64,000 bases of DNA from Phyllobacterium endophyticum (GTDB lineage Bacteria; Pseudomonadota; Alphaproteobacteria; Rhizobiales; Rhizobiaceae), in contig NZ_PGGN01000003.1 in assembly GCF_003010935.1 (NCBI RefSeq), forward strand, positions 248,001 to 312,000. Reading direction: 5' to 3'. A program made the position numbers and the translations under genes. Below are positions 16,312 through 25,431 of this stretch, piece by piece. Within the stretch, counting starts at the first letter, position 1; every line of letters begins with the position of its first letter. The notes under the pieces are model-generated. The model made no database searches and had not been told where the DNA came from. It saw only the letters and a program-made list of their open reading frames with translations.

Positions 16312-18267
16312 ATGTTGAAAACAAAGCATATTCTCGTCTCCACCGCACTGGCCGGCGCTAGCGTGCTCTTCGCATCGCCTGTCACAGCACAGTCTACGGT
16401 TACCGACATCGGCACCATCGATGCGGAAACCGTCGTCCCCGGCAAGGCGCCAGGCTATTCACCCTACGCCGGCCGCAACTTTCCGAGCCGCGTGTTCTGG
16501 GGCGATACGCATCTCCACACCAGCGCTTCCCTGGATGCCGGCGCTTTCGGCACTCGGCTCGGTTTCGAAGATGCCTATCGATTCGCACGCGGCGAGGAAC
16601 TTACCGCCTCCGGCGGCGAGCGCGTGAAGCTGTCACGGCCACTCGACTTCCTGGTCATTTCCGACCATTCCGACAATATGGGCTTCTTTCCAGCCCTCTT
16701 CGCGGGTGATCCGAAGATGCTTGCCGACAAGACCGGCCGGCGCTGGTACGATCTGGTGCAGAAAGGCGGGCAGGACGGGGTCAAGGCGGCGCTCGAAATC
16801 ATCGACAGTTTTTCGCGCGGCCAGTTCCCCAAGGCGCTGGAGTTCCTGCCGGGCTCCGACGGCTTTCGCTCGACCTGGGACCAGATCATCGCGGCGGCCG
16901 AGAAGTACAATGAGCCTGGGCGCTTCAGCGCCTTCATTGGCTACGAATGGACGTCGCAGGTACCGCCCGGCAACAATCTTCATCGCGTCGTGATCTACCG
17001 GGACGGCGGCGCCCAAGCGAAACAAACGCTGCCCTTCACGACCTATCCGCCGCAGGGCAGCACGACGCCCGAGGATCTGTGGAAGCATCTCCAGGCCTAT
17101 GAGGACAAGACCGGTGGCCGAGTGCTGGCGATCGCGCATAACGGCAATCTGTCGAATGGCTGGATGTTCCCGATCGAGACCAATCCGTCTAACGGCCAGC
17201 CGCTATCGGCCGAATATGCCGAGACGCGCGCGCGCTGGGAGCCGCTCTACGAAGTCACCCAGATCAAGGGCGACGGCGAGGCGCATCCCTATCTGTCGCC
17301 AAACGACGAGTTCGCCGGCTACGAGCTGTGGGACAAGGGGAATTTGAACCTCAGCGAGGTGAAAAAGCCCGAGATGCTGGTTAGCGAATATGCGCGCGCC
17401 GCCCTGCAGACCGGCCTTCTGCTCGAAGGAAGGCTCGGCACCAACCCCTACAAATTCGGCATGATCGGCGCGACCGACAGCCACACGTCGCTGGCGACGG
17501 CCGAGGAGGACAACTTTTTCGGCAAACACACCGGTGCCGAGCCCAAGGCCGATCGCGCCTCGCACGAGTTCATGCGCAACGGCGATGTCTTCCTGATGGG
17601 TTGGCAGATGGTCTCGTCCGGCTATGCCGGGGTCTGGGCGAGCGACAACACCCGCGAGGCGATCTGGGATGCAATGCGCCGCAAGGAGGTCTACGCCACC
17701 ACCGGCCCGCGCATGCTCGTGCGCTTCTTCGGCGGCTGGGAGTTCACCGATGCCGATGCCCAGTCGCGCACCCCCGCTTTCGCCGGCTACGCCAAAGGGG
17801 TTCCAATGGGCGGCGACCTCAGCGATGCGCCGGATGGCAAGGCGCCGACATTCCTGCTCGCCGCGCTCAAGGACCCGCTCGGCGGCAATCTTGACCGTAT
17901 CCAGGTCGTCAAGGGCTGGATCGACGCCGCCGGCGCGCGCCAGGAGAAGGTCTACGACGTAGCCTCGTCTGATGGACGGGTCGCCGGCGCCGACGGCAAG
18001 CTGCCGGCGGTCGGCAACACGGTCGATGTCGCCACGGCAACCTGGGCGAATACGATCGGCGCCTCCGAACTGGTCAAGACCTGGACCGATCCGGACTTTG
18101 ATCCCGCCCTCAGGGCCTTCTACTACGCGCGCGTCCTTGAAATTCCGACCCCTCGCTGGACCGCCTATGACGCAGTACGCTTCAGCGTAAAGATGCCGGA
18201 CGGGGTGCCAATGTTTGGGCAGGAGCGCGCCTACACTTCGCCCATCTGGTACACGCCGCGAGGCTGA
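16312..18267 (+). CDS. DUF3604 periplasmic metal-hydrolase-like protein, copy 1
   Basis: A 651-residue exported protein of the DUF3604 family, with a signal peptide cleaved near VTAQS. The conserved blocks look like a PHP-type metal site: GDTHLHT at 64-70 (His67, His69), SDHSDN near 117-122, AHNGN and TDSHT further on. These suggest a di- or trinuclear metal phosphoesterase or related hydrolase in the periplasm, but no substrate is established that I know of. The ATG at 16312 is chosen because GTGAGGAA just upstream serves as ribosome binding site; an in-frame GTG at 16300 is less likely. The parvulin gene follows 12 bp later. Confidence 0.85.
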   Translation: MLKTKHILVSTALAGASVLFASPVTAQSTVTDIGTIDAETVVPGKAPGYSPYAGRNFPSRVFWGDTHLHTSASLDAGAFGTRLGFEDAYRFARGEELTASGGERVKLSRPLDFLVISDHSDNMGFFPALFAGDPKMLADKTGRRWYDLVQKGGQDGVKAALEIIDSFSRGQFPKALEFLPGSDGFRSTWDQIIAAAEKYNEPGRFSAFIGYEWTSQVPPGNNLHRVVIYRDGGAQAKQTLPFTTYPPQGSTTPEDLWKHLQAYEDKTGGRVLAIAHNGNLSNGWMFPIETNPSNGQPLSAEYAETRARWEPLYEVTQIKGDGEAHPYLSPNDEFAGYELWDKGNLNLSEVKKPEMLVSEYARAALQTGLLLEGRLGTNPYKFGMIGATDSHTSLATAEEDNFFGKHTGAEPKADRASHEFMRNGDVFLMGWQMVSSGYAGVWASDNTREAIWDAMRRKEVYATTGPRMLVRFFGGWEFTDADAQSRTPAFAGYAKGVPMGGDLSDAPDGKAPTFLLAALKDPLGGNLDRIQVVKGWIDAAGARQEKVYDVASSDGRVAGADGKLPAVGNTVDVATATWANTIGASELVKTWTDPDFDPALRAFYYARVLEIPTPRWTAYDAVRFSVKMPDGVPMFGQERAYTSPIWYTPRG

Positions 18268-18279
18268 ACGGAGGCCAAC

Positions 18280-19146
18280 ATGAAACTCCTTGGCGAACCC
18301 CTCGTCCACTTCCTCGTCATCGGCGGCATACTCTTCGGCGCGTACTATCTCGCCGATGCCGGTGGTGGCGAGCCTTCCGGCGAAGAGATTATCATCAGTT
18401 CGGGCGAGATCGCCAGCACCGCTGCGATTTTCAATCAGACATGGCAGCGGGCGCCGACTGCCGAGGAGCTCGACTCGCTGCTGAGCGAGCGCATTCGAGA
18501 CGAGGTTTTTTATCGTCAAGGTGTGGCAATGGGCCTGGACCGGGACGACGTGGTTGTCCGGCGCCGGATACGGCAGAAGATGGAGTTCGTAGCCGATCTG
18601 ACTGCGGACGTCGCACCGACCGACGCCGAGCTTAAGGCATTCGTTGCCGAGCATCCCGAATGGTTCCGCAAAGAGGCGCGCTTCAGTTTCGACCAGGTGT
18701 ACTTTCCCGCATCCGGCGGAGCAATGCCAGATGCGGCAGCCTTGGCGGCTCTCCTGCGGGATCTGAACTCAGGCGCTGTCGATGCATCGACCGCCGGCAG
18801 CCCGTTCATGGCGGGCGCCGACTTCCGTGACCTTACGAAATCCGACGTCGCGCGGACGTTCGGCGAGGACTTCGCCGCCTCGCTCGGCAAGGTGGCACAG
18901 GGCCAATGGAACGGACCTGTCGCCTCCGCCTATGGATCCCACATGGTCCGGCTCACCGGGCGCGTCGAAGCGCGCGAACCTCCCTTCGGGCAGGTGAGGA
19001 AGGCGGCCGAGCGGGAGTGGCTGCACATCCGCAAGATCGCCTCCAATGATGCGCTGTATGAGCAGCTCCGGTCGCGCTACGTGATCAAGGTCGAGGCTGT
19101 CCCGGCGGGCATTGTGGAAGAGCGGCAGGCCGGGGTGACGCCGTGA
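18280..19146 (+). CDS. Membrane-anchored parvulin-type peptidyl-prolyl isomerase
   Basis: A 288-residue protein with an N-terminal membrane anchor (FLVIGGILFGAYYLADA). It then has a SurA/PpiD-like helical region (PTAEELDSLLSERIRDEVFYRQ, GLDRDDVVVRRRIRQKMEF) and a C-terminal parvulin-like domain (FSFDQVYFP, FGEDFAASLGKVAQGQWNGP, HMVRLTGR). It would face the periplasm and help fold exported proteins, plausibly the DUF3604 enzymes on both sides. It lies 12 bp after the DUF3604 stop and overlaps the HupE/UreJ-type gene by 4 bp. Confidence 0.85.
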   Translation: MKLLGEPLVHFLVIGGILFGAYYLADAGGGEPSGEEIIISSGEIASTAAIFNQTWQRAPTAEELDSLLSERIRDEVFYRQGVAMGLDRDDVVVRRRIRQKMEFVADLTADVAPTDAELKAFVAEHPEWFRKEARFSFDQVYFPASGGAMPDAAALAALLRDLNSGAVDASTAGSPFMAGADFRDLTKSDVARTFGEDFAASLGKVAQGQWNGPVASAYGSHMVRLTGRVEAREPPFGQVRKAAEREWLHIRKIASNDALYEQLRSRYVIKVEAVPAGIVEERQAGVTP

Positions 19147-20159
19147 GCCGCTTACTCCTCATCTTCTGGATCGCGCTAACATGCGCGGGCGGTGCGCATG
19201 CGCATGATCTCAGGCCCGCCTACCTGGCCATAACCGAAACGGCTCCGGAAGTCTTTTCGGTGCTGTGGAAGGCTCCGGCGATGGGGGACCTCAGGCTTGC
19301 GGTGTATCCCCGGCTCCCCAAGAACGTAGTCGAGACGACGCCGCGCGAAGCCGCCGTCCTCAATGACGCCTATATCGAGCGATGGACCGTGCATGCGCCT
19401 GCGGGCTTCGCCAGCGAAACCATCGCATTCGACGGGTTGCCAGAGAGCCGCACCGATGTGCTGGTGCGCATCGAGAGGTTGAGCGGTGAAGTCAGCACGG
19501 CGCGCGCGACGGCTGCAGATCCCTCCTTTACCGTTCCGCTGCAAACCGGCTGGCACCAGGTGGCCATCGCCTATGTCTCACTCGGCGTCGAGCACATCCT
19601 CTTCGGCATCGACCATCTGCTCTTCGTACTTGCGCTCATCCTTTTGGCGCGAAGCTGGAGTTCCGTCGCCGTCACCATCACGGCTTTCACTCTGGCACAC
19701 AGCATCACGCTCGGCGCGGCGACGCTTGGCTACATTCATGTGCCCGGACCGCCGGTCGAGGCTACCATCGCGCTGAGCATCGTGCTTGTGGCCGCCGAGA
19801 TCCTGAAATCCCGACAGGCAGGAGAACCGAGCCTCGCCGCGCGGCTACCCTGGCTGGTGGCCTTCGCCTTCGGCCTTCTGCACGGCCTCGGCTTCGCCGG
19901 CGCGCTGAGCGAAGTCGGCCTGCCCAACCATGCAATCCCGCTCGCGCTGCTGTTCTTCAACATCGGGGTTGAACTGGGGCAGCTCGCCTTTACCGCGGTT
20001 GTCTTCGTTGCTTTCGCGATCCTCGGCCGGCTTTCGCTCGCCCTCATCCGTTCGCAAGACAGCGACCCGCATGCCTGGGCTCGGGCCGTCGCGGCCTACT
20101 CGATCGGCGGCGTCGCCTCGTTCTGGCTGATCGAGCGGGTTGGCGGGTTCTGGGTTTGA
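19143..20159 (+). CDS. HupE/UreJ-type membrane protein
   Basis: A 338-residue protein starting with a GTG that overlaps the parvulin stop (GTGA). A signal peptide (GGAHAHD) is followed by a periplasmic beta-rich domain of about 125 residues, then six or seven membrane helices. The helices carry His-rich motifs typical of the HupE/UreJ_2 family: GVEHILFGIDHLLFVLAL, AFTLAHSITLG and GLLHGLGFAGAL. The related HupE and UreJ proteins are linked to nickel uptake, so metal supply to the DUF3604 enzymes is a reasonable guess but not shown. Confidence 0.85.
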   Translation: MSRLLLIFWIALTCAGGAHAHDLRPAYLAITETAPEVFSVLWKAPAMGDLRLAVYPRLPKNVVETTPREAAVLNDAYIERWTVHAPAGFASETIAFDGLPESRTDVLVRIERLSGEVSTARATAADPSFTVPLQTGWHQVAIAYVSLGVEHILFGIDHLLFVLALILLARSWSSVAVTITAFTLAHSITLGAATLGYIHVPGPPVEATIALSIVLVAAEILKSRQAGEPSLAARLPWLVAFAFGLLHGLGFAGALSEVGLPNHAIPLALLFFNIGVELGQLAFTAVVFVAFAILGRLSLALIRSQDSDPHAWARAVAAYSIGGVASFWLIERVGGFWV

Positions 20160-20237
20160 GGACGCGAATGTGACGCTAACGAACAACATCGACGCCGCCG
20201 CCGTTGCCCAGGAGGTCGGGTATCGAACCAAAGGAAC

Positions 20238-22174
20238 ATGAACATGTCCGGACGCTACTACTCCACCCTCCTTTGCACCGCGCTTCTCTACGCCTCGCCG
20301 GCGCTCACCCAGGACAGCGACGTCGGGACTGTTACGCCCGAGCGGCTGGGAGGGATGGTGAAAAAGCGGCCTTATTCACCCTATGCGAACCGCACCTTCC
20401 CCGAGCGGCCGCTGTTTGGCGACACGCATCTGCACACAGCGATCTCGTTTGATGCCGGCATGCTCGGCACGACTTTGGGGCCGGCCGAAGCGTACCGCTT
20501 TGCCAAGGGCGAGCAACTGATCGCCTCAAGCGGGCAACCGGTCCGGCTAAGCCGTCCTCTCGACTTCCTCGTCGTCGCCGATCATTCCGACAATTTCGGT
20601 CTCGCAGCCGATATCGTTGCCGGAGCTCCCAACATCCTCGCCGTGCCGGAAGGGCAACGATGGTACAATATGATCCAGGAGGGAAAAGGCTTCGAGGCCG
20701 CCACTGAAGCCTACATGGCGACCGCCCAATCGAGACTCCCCGAAGCGCTCAACTATGCGCCTGGCACGCGTGCCTACCGGACAGCATGGGATCAGACGAT
20801 AAAGGCGGCTGACGATGCGAACGACCCAGGTCGGTTCACTGCCTTCATTGGCTACGAATGGTCTTCAAATCCAGGCGGCAACCTCCACCGCAACGTAATC
20901 TTCCGCAACGACGGCGCCTTGGCGCGCCAGGTCGAGCCGCTGACCACAGTGCCACCGCTCGGCACCTCCGATCCGCGAGGGCTATGGCAGTGGATGCAAA
21001 CCTACGAAGACAAGACCGGAGGAGATGTGCTGGCGATCGCCCATAATGGCAATCTGTCGAATGGGTTGATGTTCCCCATCATAGAGCCGGTCGACGGCAA
21101 GCCGATTGACCTTGCATATGCCGAAACCCGGGCGAAATGGGAGCCGCTGTTCGAAGTGACCCAAATCAAGGGTACCAGCGAGGCGCACCCGTTCCTTTCA
21201 CCTACCGACGAGTTTGCGAACTCCGAGATCTGGGACAAGGGCAATCTCGATCTGACCGTCGCCAAGACAAGCGATATGCTGGAATATGAATACGCGCGCG
21301 CGGCTTTAAAAAACGGGCTTAAACTCGAGGAACAACTCGGCGTTAACCCTTACAAATTCGGCATGGTCGGATCGACCGACGCGCATACGGGCCTCGCGGC
21401 CGTCGAGGAGAACAACTACTTCGGCAAGATCACGCCTGAGGAACCCAGCGCCCATCGTATGAACAATATCTTCCAGAACGGCGCGGCAGGCTCATTCACG
21501 GGCTGGGAATTGTCGTCTTCGGGCTATGCCGCCGTCTGGGCAAAAGAGAACACACGCGAGGCAATTTTCGACGCCATGGAGCGACGGGAAACCTATGCCA
21601 CGACGGGCACGCGCATGGTCGTGCGGTTTTTCGGCGGCTGGGACTTCGTAGCCGCGGATGCGACAGGCCGCACCCCGGCCGACGCCGGCTACACCCGGGG
21701 TGTGCCGATGGGCGGCAATCTGAGTGCCGGCCAGATGGGATTGCGCCGCGCTTCATTGTCATGGCCCTGCGTGACCCGATCGGCGCCAACCTCGACCGTA
21801 TCCAGATCGTGAAGGGATGGCTCGGCAAGGACGGGAAACTCCAGGAGCAAGTCTACGACGTCGCCTGGTCCGACGATCGCGTTGCCGGCGCCGACCACAA
21901 GCTCCCGGCGATTGGCAATACCGTCGATGTGAAGAATGCCGCCTGGACAAACACGATCGGCTCGTCCGAACTGATCACGGTCTGGGAAGATCCAAGCTTC
22001 GATCCGGTCGAGCGCGCCTTCTACTATGCCCGCGTCATTGAGATCCCGACACCGCGCTGGACCGCCTACGATGCCAAGTATTTCGGGATAAACGATGTTT
22101 CTCCAAACGTCCCGATGACAACCCAGGAGCGCGCCTACACCTCACCTATCTGGTACACGCCAAAGAGCCAGTGA
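20238..22174 (+). pseudogene. DUF3604 protein, copy 2, broken by a one-base frameshift
   Basis: Paralogue of the 16312 gene, about 645 codons when both frames are joined. A signal peptide, GDTHLHTAIS, ADHSDN, AHNGN and STDAHT are all present. The first frame is correct through GVPMGGNLSAG. Then a base is missing near 21732-21734, and the homologous sequence resumes in the next frame as DGIAPRFIVMALRDPIG, continuing to the family ending [11 protein letters not shown] at 22174. The unshifted frame runs on to a stop at 21812 with unrelated residues. No long homopolymer lies at the site. It is a recent inactivating mutation or a sequence error; the metal-motif region is untouched. Confidence 0.85.
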
Positions 22175-22345
22175 CGCCTGTTTCCGAGCGGTTGCTGATG
22201 ACGGCAGTGAGTCAACAATGTGAAGAGGTGCATTACGGCAATCGTCAAAGAAGTTAACCTGAATGGCTTGCATAAGAGACTACGGAATTTCGGCAATGGT
22301 CGCTCATCGCGTAGTACCTGCATTTGCTTTGAATATCCGAAGCTC

Positions 22346-23320
22346 TCATTTGCCGCCGCCGAGGATTGGAGAGTGTCCCAGCACGGGTAATTTCAAGGAA
22401 GGGTACAGACTATTCACGGCGTCGACATCCGCCGTAAGTTCGGCGATCATCCAGTCCCGGACCTTGCCGACGATTAGGCGCACTGGCTTGTCACGCAGTC
22501 TGACGAGATGGCAGCGGCGACCCGTGACCATGAGATGGTCGCGCGCCGGCACGAGTGCGCGGGTCCTCAACCAATGCGCGACGACATTGAGCCAGCCAAG
22601 TGCCACGCCCTGGCCTAACAGGGCCGCCTGTACGACGATCGCATAATCGGAGAAGATCATGGAATTTTGCGTGTCGCTGCCATTGGCGGGGGTAAACAGT
22701 TTGGACCAGTTCGGCTGTGCGTCGCTCAGGTTGATGGTCGTATCGGGCACGCGGCCGATCCCGCCACCGGACATGGCATGGCTCTCCAAATAATCAGGAC
22801 TGCAGATCGGCAGCAGAACTTCCGGCATGACGAAAGCCGCCTCGTGACGCTCATCGGGGCCCTCGACAAAGCGCATGCCGAGATCGACATCGTTGACAGG
22901 TCCCGACAGGGCACCCATCACCAGTTGGAAACGGAGATCGACGGCGGGGAACTGCCGCTTGAACTCAGCCATTTTCGGCATCATCCAGTGTGTGGTGAAG
23001 CCGGTTGATACGGATAGCGAGACCGTGTCCATACCGGTCTTACGGTCCTCGATCTCTCGCAGGGCGCTTTCAATGCCGCCAAAGCCGCGCGCGATTGCAT
23101 CAAAAAGCAATTGGCCCGATTCCGTCAGGGTAACGCCGACGGGCTGCCGAAGAAAAAGCGCAGTATCAAGATGTTGCTCAAGCCGCGACATCATCCGGCT
23201 CACTGCGGCAGGGGTCACGTTCAACTCGTCCGCGGCCCTTGAAAAGCTGCCCCAGCGCGCAGCCGCCTCGAAAGTAAAGAGGCCGTTCATGGATGGCAGG
23301 GAGCGGCGAAGGAATGTCAT
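22346..23320 (-). CDS. LysR family transcriptional regulator (GcvA-like)
   Basis: A 324-residue regulator. The N-terminal winged helix includes FEAAARWGSFSRAADELNVT and AVSRMMSRLEQHLD. The C-terminal part is the two-lobed LysR substrate-binding domain (for example LSVSTGFTTHWMMPKMAEFK). It diverges from the ABC/oxidase operon that begins at 23553 and is its likely regulator. ATGs at 23320 and 23290, and a start at 23335, are in frame; 23320 gives the usual RRSLPSMNGL spacing. A T-N11-A palindrome covers this start region. The inducer would be the transported amine or its product. Confidence 0.9.
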   Translation of the reverse strand: MTFLRRSLPSMNGLFTFEAAARWGSFSRAADELNVTPAAVSRMMSRLEQHLDTALFLRQPVGVTLTESGQLLFDAIARGFGGIESALREIEDRKTGMDTVSLSVSTGFTTHWMMPKMAEFKRQFPAVDLRFQLVMGALSGPVNDVDLGMRFVEGPDERHEAAFVMPEVLLPICSPDYLESHAMSGGGIGRVPDTTINLSDAQPNWSKLFTPANGSDTQNSMIFSDYAIVVQAALLGQGVALGWLNVVAHWLRTRALVPARDHLMVTGRRCHLVRLRDKPVRLIVGKVRDWMIAELTADVDAVNSLYPSLKLPVLGHSPILGGGK

Positions 23321-23332
23321 TACATTTTGTAA
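23320..23332. promoter_or_regulatory. LysR-type T-N11-A box
   Basis: TTACATTTTGTAA is a perfect palindrome (TTACA-TTT-TGTAA) with the T-N11-A form of LysR binding sites. It abuts the start codon of the LysR gene, about 220 bp upstream of the divergent operon. This position suits autorepression and possibly activation of the operon. Confidence 0.5.
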
Positions 23333-23552
23333 CATCCCTTCGATTTTTTTTCAATTGCGCGTCTGTACGTTGTTTGGTTTGTTGCTAGCCAGCGAAGGCA
23401 GAAGATCTTCCATATAATCCGGGGACCGTGACGGTTTGATTGTTGGTGAGCGCTTTGCGCCATGTACCTGTCAGTCTGTTCGTGTTTCTGCAGAAACGCA
23501 TCGCCAGGCCTCGGCATATTGCCGCGGTTGTCAGCCTTTGCAGTGGAATCAC

Positions 23553-24644
23553 ATGATTGATCAACCAAAAAACGAGCGCGTCAGCGTTTCCATCAAAAAG
23601 GCGACCAAGTCGTACGGGGCCTTTCTTGCACTTGATGACGTCAGCCTCGACGTCTCTCCCGGCGAATTCGTGTCCATTCTCGGCCCCTCCGGCTCGGGCA
23701 AGACGACTCTGCTCGGCATCCTGGGAGGTTTCGTCCAGCCGACGTCCGGCTCGATCTGGTTGGGAACCAGAGATATTACATTCGAGCCGCCACATAAGCG
23801 CGAGATTGGCATCGTCTTCCAGAATTATGCGCTGTTCCCACATATGAGCGTTGGCGAAAACATCACCTTTCCGCTCCGGGCGCGACGCCTGCCGAAGGCG
23901 ACCTGGCCGGCTAGACTCAGGTCTGCGCTCGAGATGGTTGAGCTTGTCGGCTACGGGGGTCGGCGGATTCATGAATTGTCGGGCGGCCAGCGCCAGCGCG
24001 TGGCGCTGGCGCGTGCCATGATCTTCGAGCCTGGCCTCATACTCATGGATGAGCCGCTCTCGGCGCTCGACAAACAACTGCGCGAAACGATGCAGATCGA
24101 GCTCAAGCGACTGCACAAACGGCTTGGTGCCACGATCATATATGTCACGCACGATCAGCGCGAGGCACTGACAATGAGCGACCGCGTGGCAATCATGAAC
24201 AAGGGACGGCTCGTGCAGGTCGACACGCCGGAGCGCCTGCACGATTATCCCGCCAATAGCTTTGTCGCCAGTTTCATTGGCGAAGCCACGCTGCTGGCGG
24301 TGCAGCGTGTGCAGGGCGATGCCGTACGCCTCGGTGACCAGGTGCTGAAAACAACGCGCCGCGTGCCCGAGGGCGACAGTCTGCATCTCGTGGTCCATTC
24401 TGAAAAGCTGATGGTGGCGGACGGGTCGCAGGCCGACAGTTGCAACAGGCTGACCTGCGTTATCACTGACACGCTCTACCAGGGCGAGAGCATTCGCGTT
24501 TTCGTCAGGCCTGATGCCGGCGGGGAGCTGAGCTTTCGGCTACCCAGCAATCATGCCGGCCGCGCACTGATGAAATCGCCGGGTGAGAGGATCACGCTGG
24601 CACTGCACCCGGAAGATACAATTATCGTCCCGGATGCGGGATGA
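23553..24644 (+). CDS. Polyamine-type ABC transporter ATP-binding protein (PotA-like)
   Basis: A 363-residue ATPase. Walker A is GPSGSGKTT, the signature is LSGGQRQRVALARA, Walker B is LILMDEPLSALD, and the H-loop is VTHDQREAL. After about residue 240 comes a TOBE-type C-terminal domain, as in PotA/FbpC. It is the first gene of an 11-gene operon running to 35652 and would energise the importer formed by the binding protein at 26791 and the two permeases at 27856 and 28732. The ATG at 23553 gives the family N-terminus; the longer upstream frame lacks a ribosome binding site. Confidence 0.93.
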   Translation: MIDQPKNERVSVSIKKATKSYGAFLALDDVSLDVSPGEFVSILGPSGSGKTTLLGILGGFVQPTSGSIWLGTRDITFEPPHKREIGIVFQNYALFPHMSVGENITFPLRARRLPKATWPARLRSALEMVELVGYGGRRIHELSGGQRQRVALARAMIFEPGLILMDEPLSALDKQLRETMQIELKRLHKRLGATIIYVTHDQREALTMSDRVAIMNKGRLVQVDTPERLHDYPANSFVASFIGEATLLAVQRVQGDAVRLGDQVLKTTRRVPEGDSLHLVVHSEKLMVADGSQADSCNRLTCVITDTLYQGESIRVFVRPDAGGELSFRLPSNHAGRALMKSPGERITLALHPEDTIIVPDAG

Positions 24645-24681
24645 CAACTCCCATTCAGGACACTCAACAAGGATGAAGACG

Positions 24682-25413
24682 ATGAAACTCATGCAATTCA
24701 AGGTCATGACCTTCGACGTGGTCGGCACTTTGATCGATTTTGAAAGCGGCGTGCTCAATGCGGTTCGTGCGCTTGGCGGCGAAAAGGCGGCGAAGGCGAC
24801 CGACGATGAGATTTTCGAGCCCTACAAGCGTGGCCGCGACAAATTTTATGGCCGCTCTTCCTTTGCGATGAAGGATGTCTACCTTTCGCTTGCCAATGAA
24901 GTCGGCTTGCGCAATGACAATGCCACGGCTGAAGCCTTCCAGCTTGCCGTGTTGCGCTGGCCGGCCTTCGCCGACTCCATCGAAGCGCTTGCCCGACTGC
25001 GCAAGAATTTCCGCCTGGTCGCCATGACCAATGCCGACCGGACCGCCTTTTCGGCCTATTCCGACACGCTCGGCAATCCGTTCCACGACAGCGTCACCTG
25101 CGACGAAACGGGCTGTGCCAAGCCCAATCCGCAGTTCTTCGCTTTCAACAAGGGCCGCCAGACCGCCTTCGGCTTCAAACAGTCGGAAATCCTGCATGTC
25201 GCCCAAAGCCAGTACCACGACATCGGCGTCGCCAGCGAACTCGGCTATACGACCTGCTGGATCGAACGGCGCCAGGGGCAGCAGGGTTTTGGCGGCACAC
25301 CGGAGCCCAAGGCGGTGACCAAGCCCGACTTCCACTTTTCCTCGCTCAAGCAACTGGCCGATGCCGTGGATGCGGAACTCGCGGGGACCGTCGCCACCGC
25401 AACGGCGGCCTGA
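24682..25413 (+). CDS. HAD superfamily hydrolase, haloacid dehalogenase type II-like
   Basis: A 243-residue HAD enzyme. Motif I is FDVVGTLIDFE, with the nucleophile Asp; the second acidic position is Val, as in haloacid dehalogenases rather than phosphatases. Motif II is AMTNADR, motif III includes CAKPNPQFF, and motif IV is HVAQSQYHDIGVASELG. A C-terminal extension after KAVTKPDFHFSSL ends in an Ala/Thr-rich tail. The ATG at 24682 has AAGGA at 8-bp spacing. Its place between the transporter ATPase and the FAD oxidase says it belongs to the catabolic route. The substrate is not clear, and a true dehalogenase role is only one option. Confidence 0.85.
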   Translation: MKLMQFKVMTFDVVGTLIDFESGVLNAVRALGGEKAAKATDDEIFEPYKRGRDKFYGRSSFAMKDVYLSLANEVGLRNDNATAEAFQLAVLRWPAFADSIEALARLRKNFRLVAMTNADRTAFSAYSDTLGNPFHDSVTCDETGCAKPNPQFFAFNKGRQTAFGFKQSEILHVAQSQYHDIGVASELGYTTCWIERRQGQQGFGGTPEPKAVTKPDFHFSSLKQLADAVDAELAGTVATATAA

Positions 25414-25431
25414 ACACAAGAGAAAAAGCCG

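Noticed and set aside
17203-18654. 483-codon minus-strand open frame opposite the DUF3604 and parvulin genes
   Set aside because: Antisense shadow of well-supported genes in GC-rich DNA.
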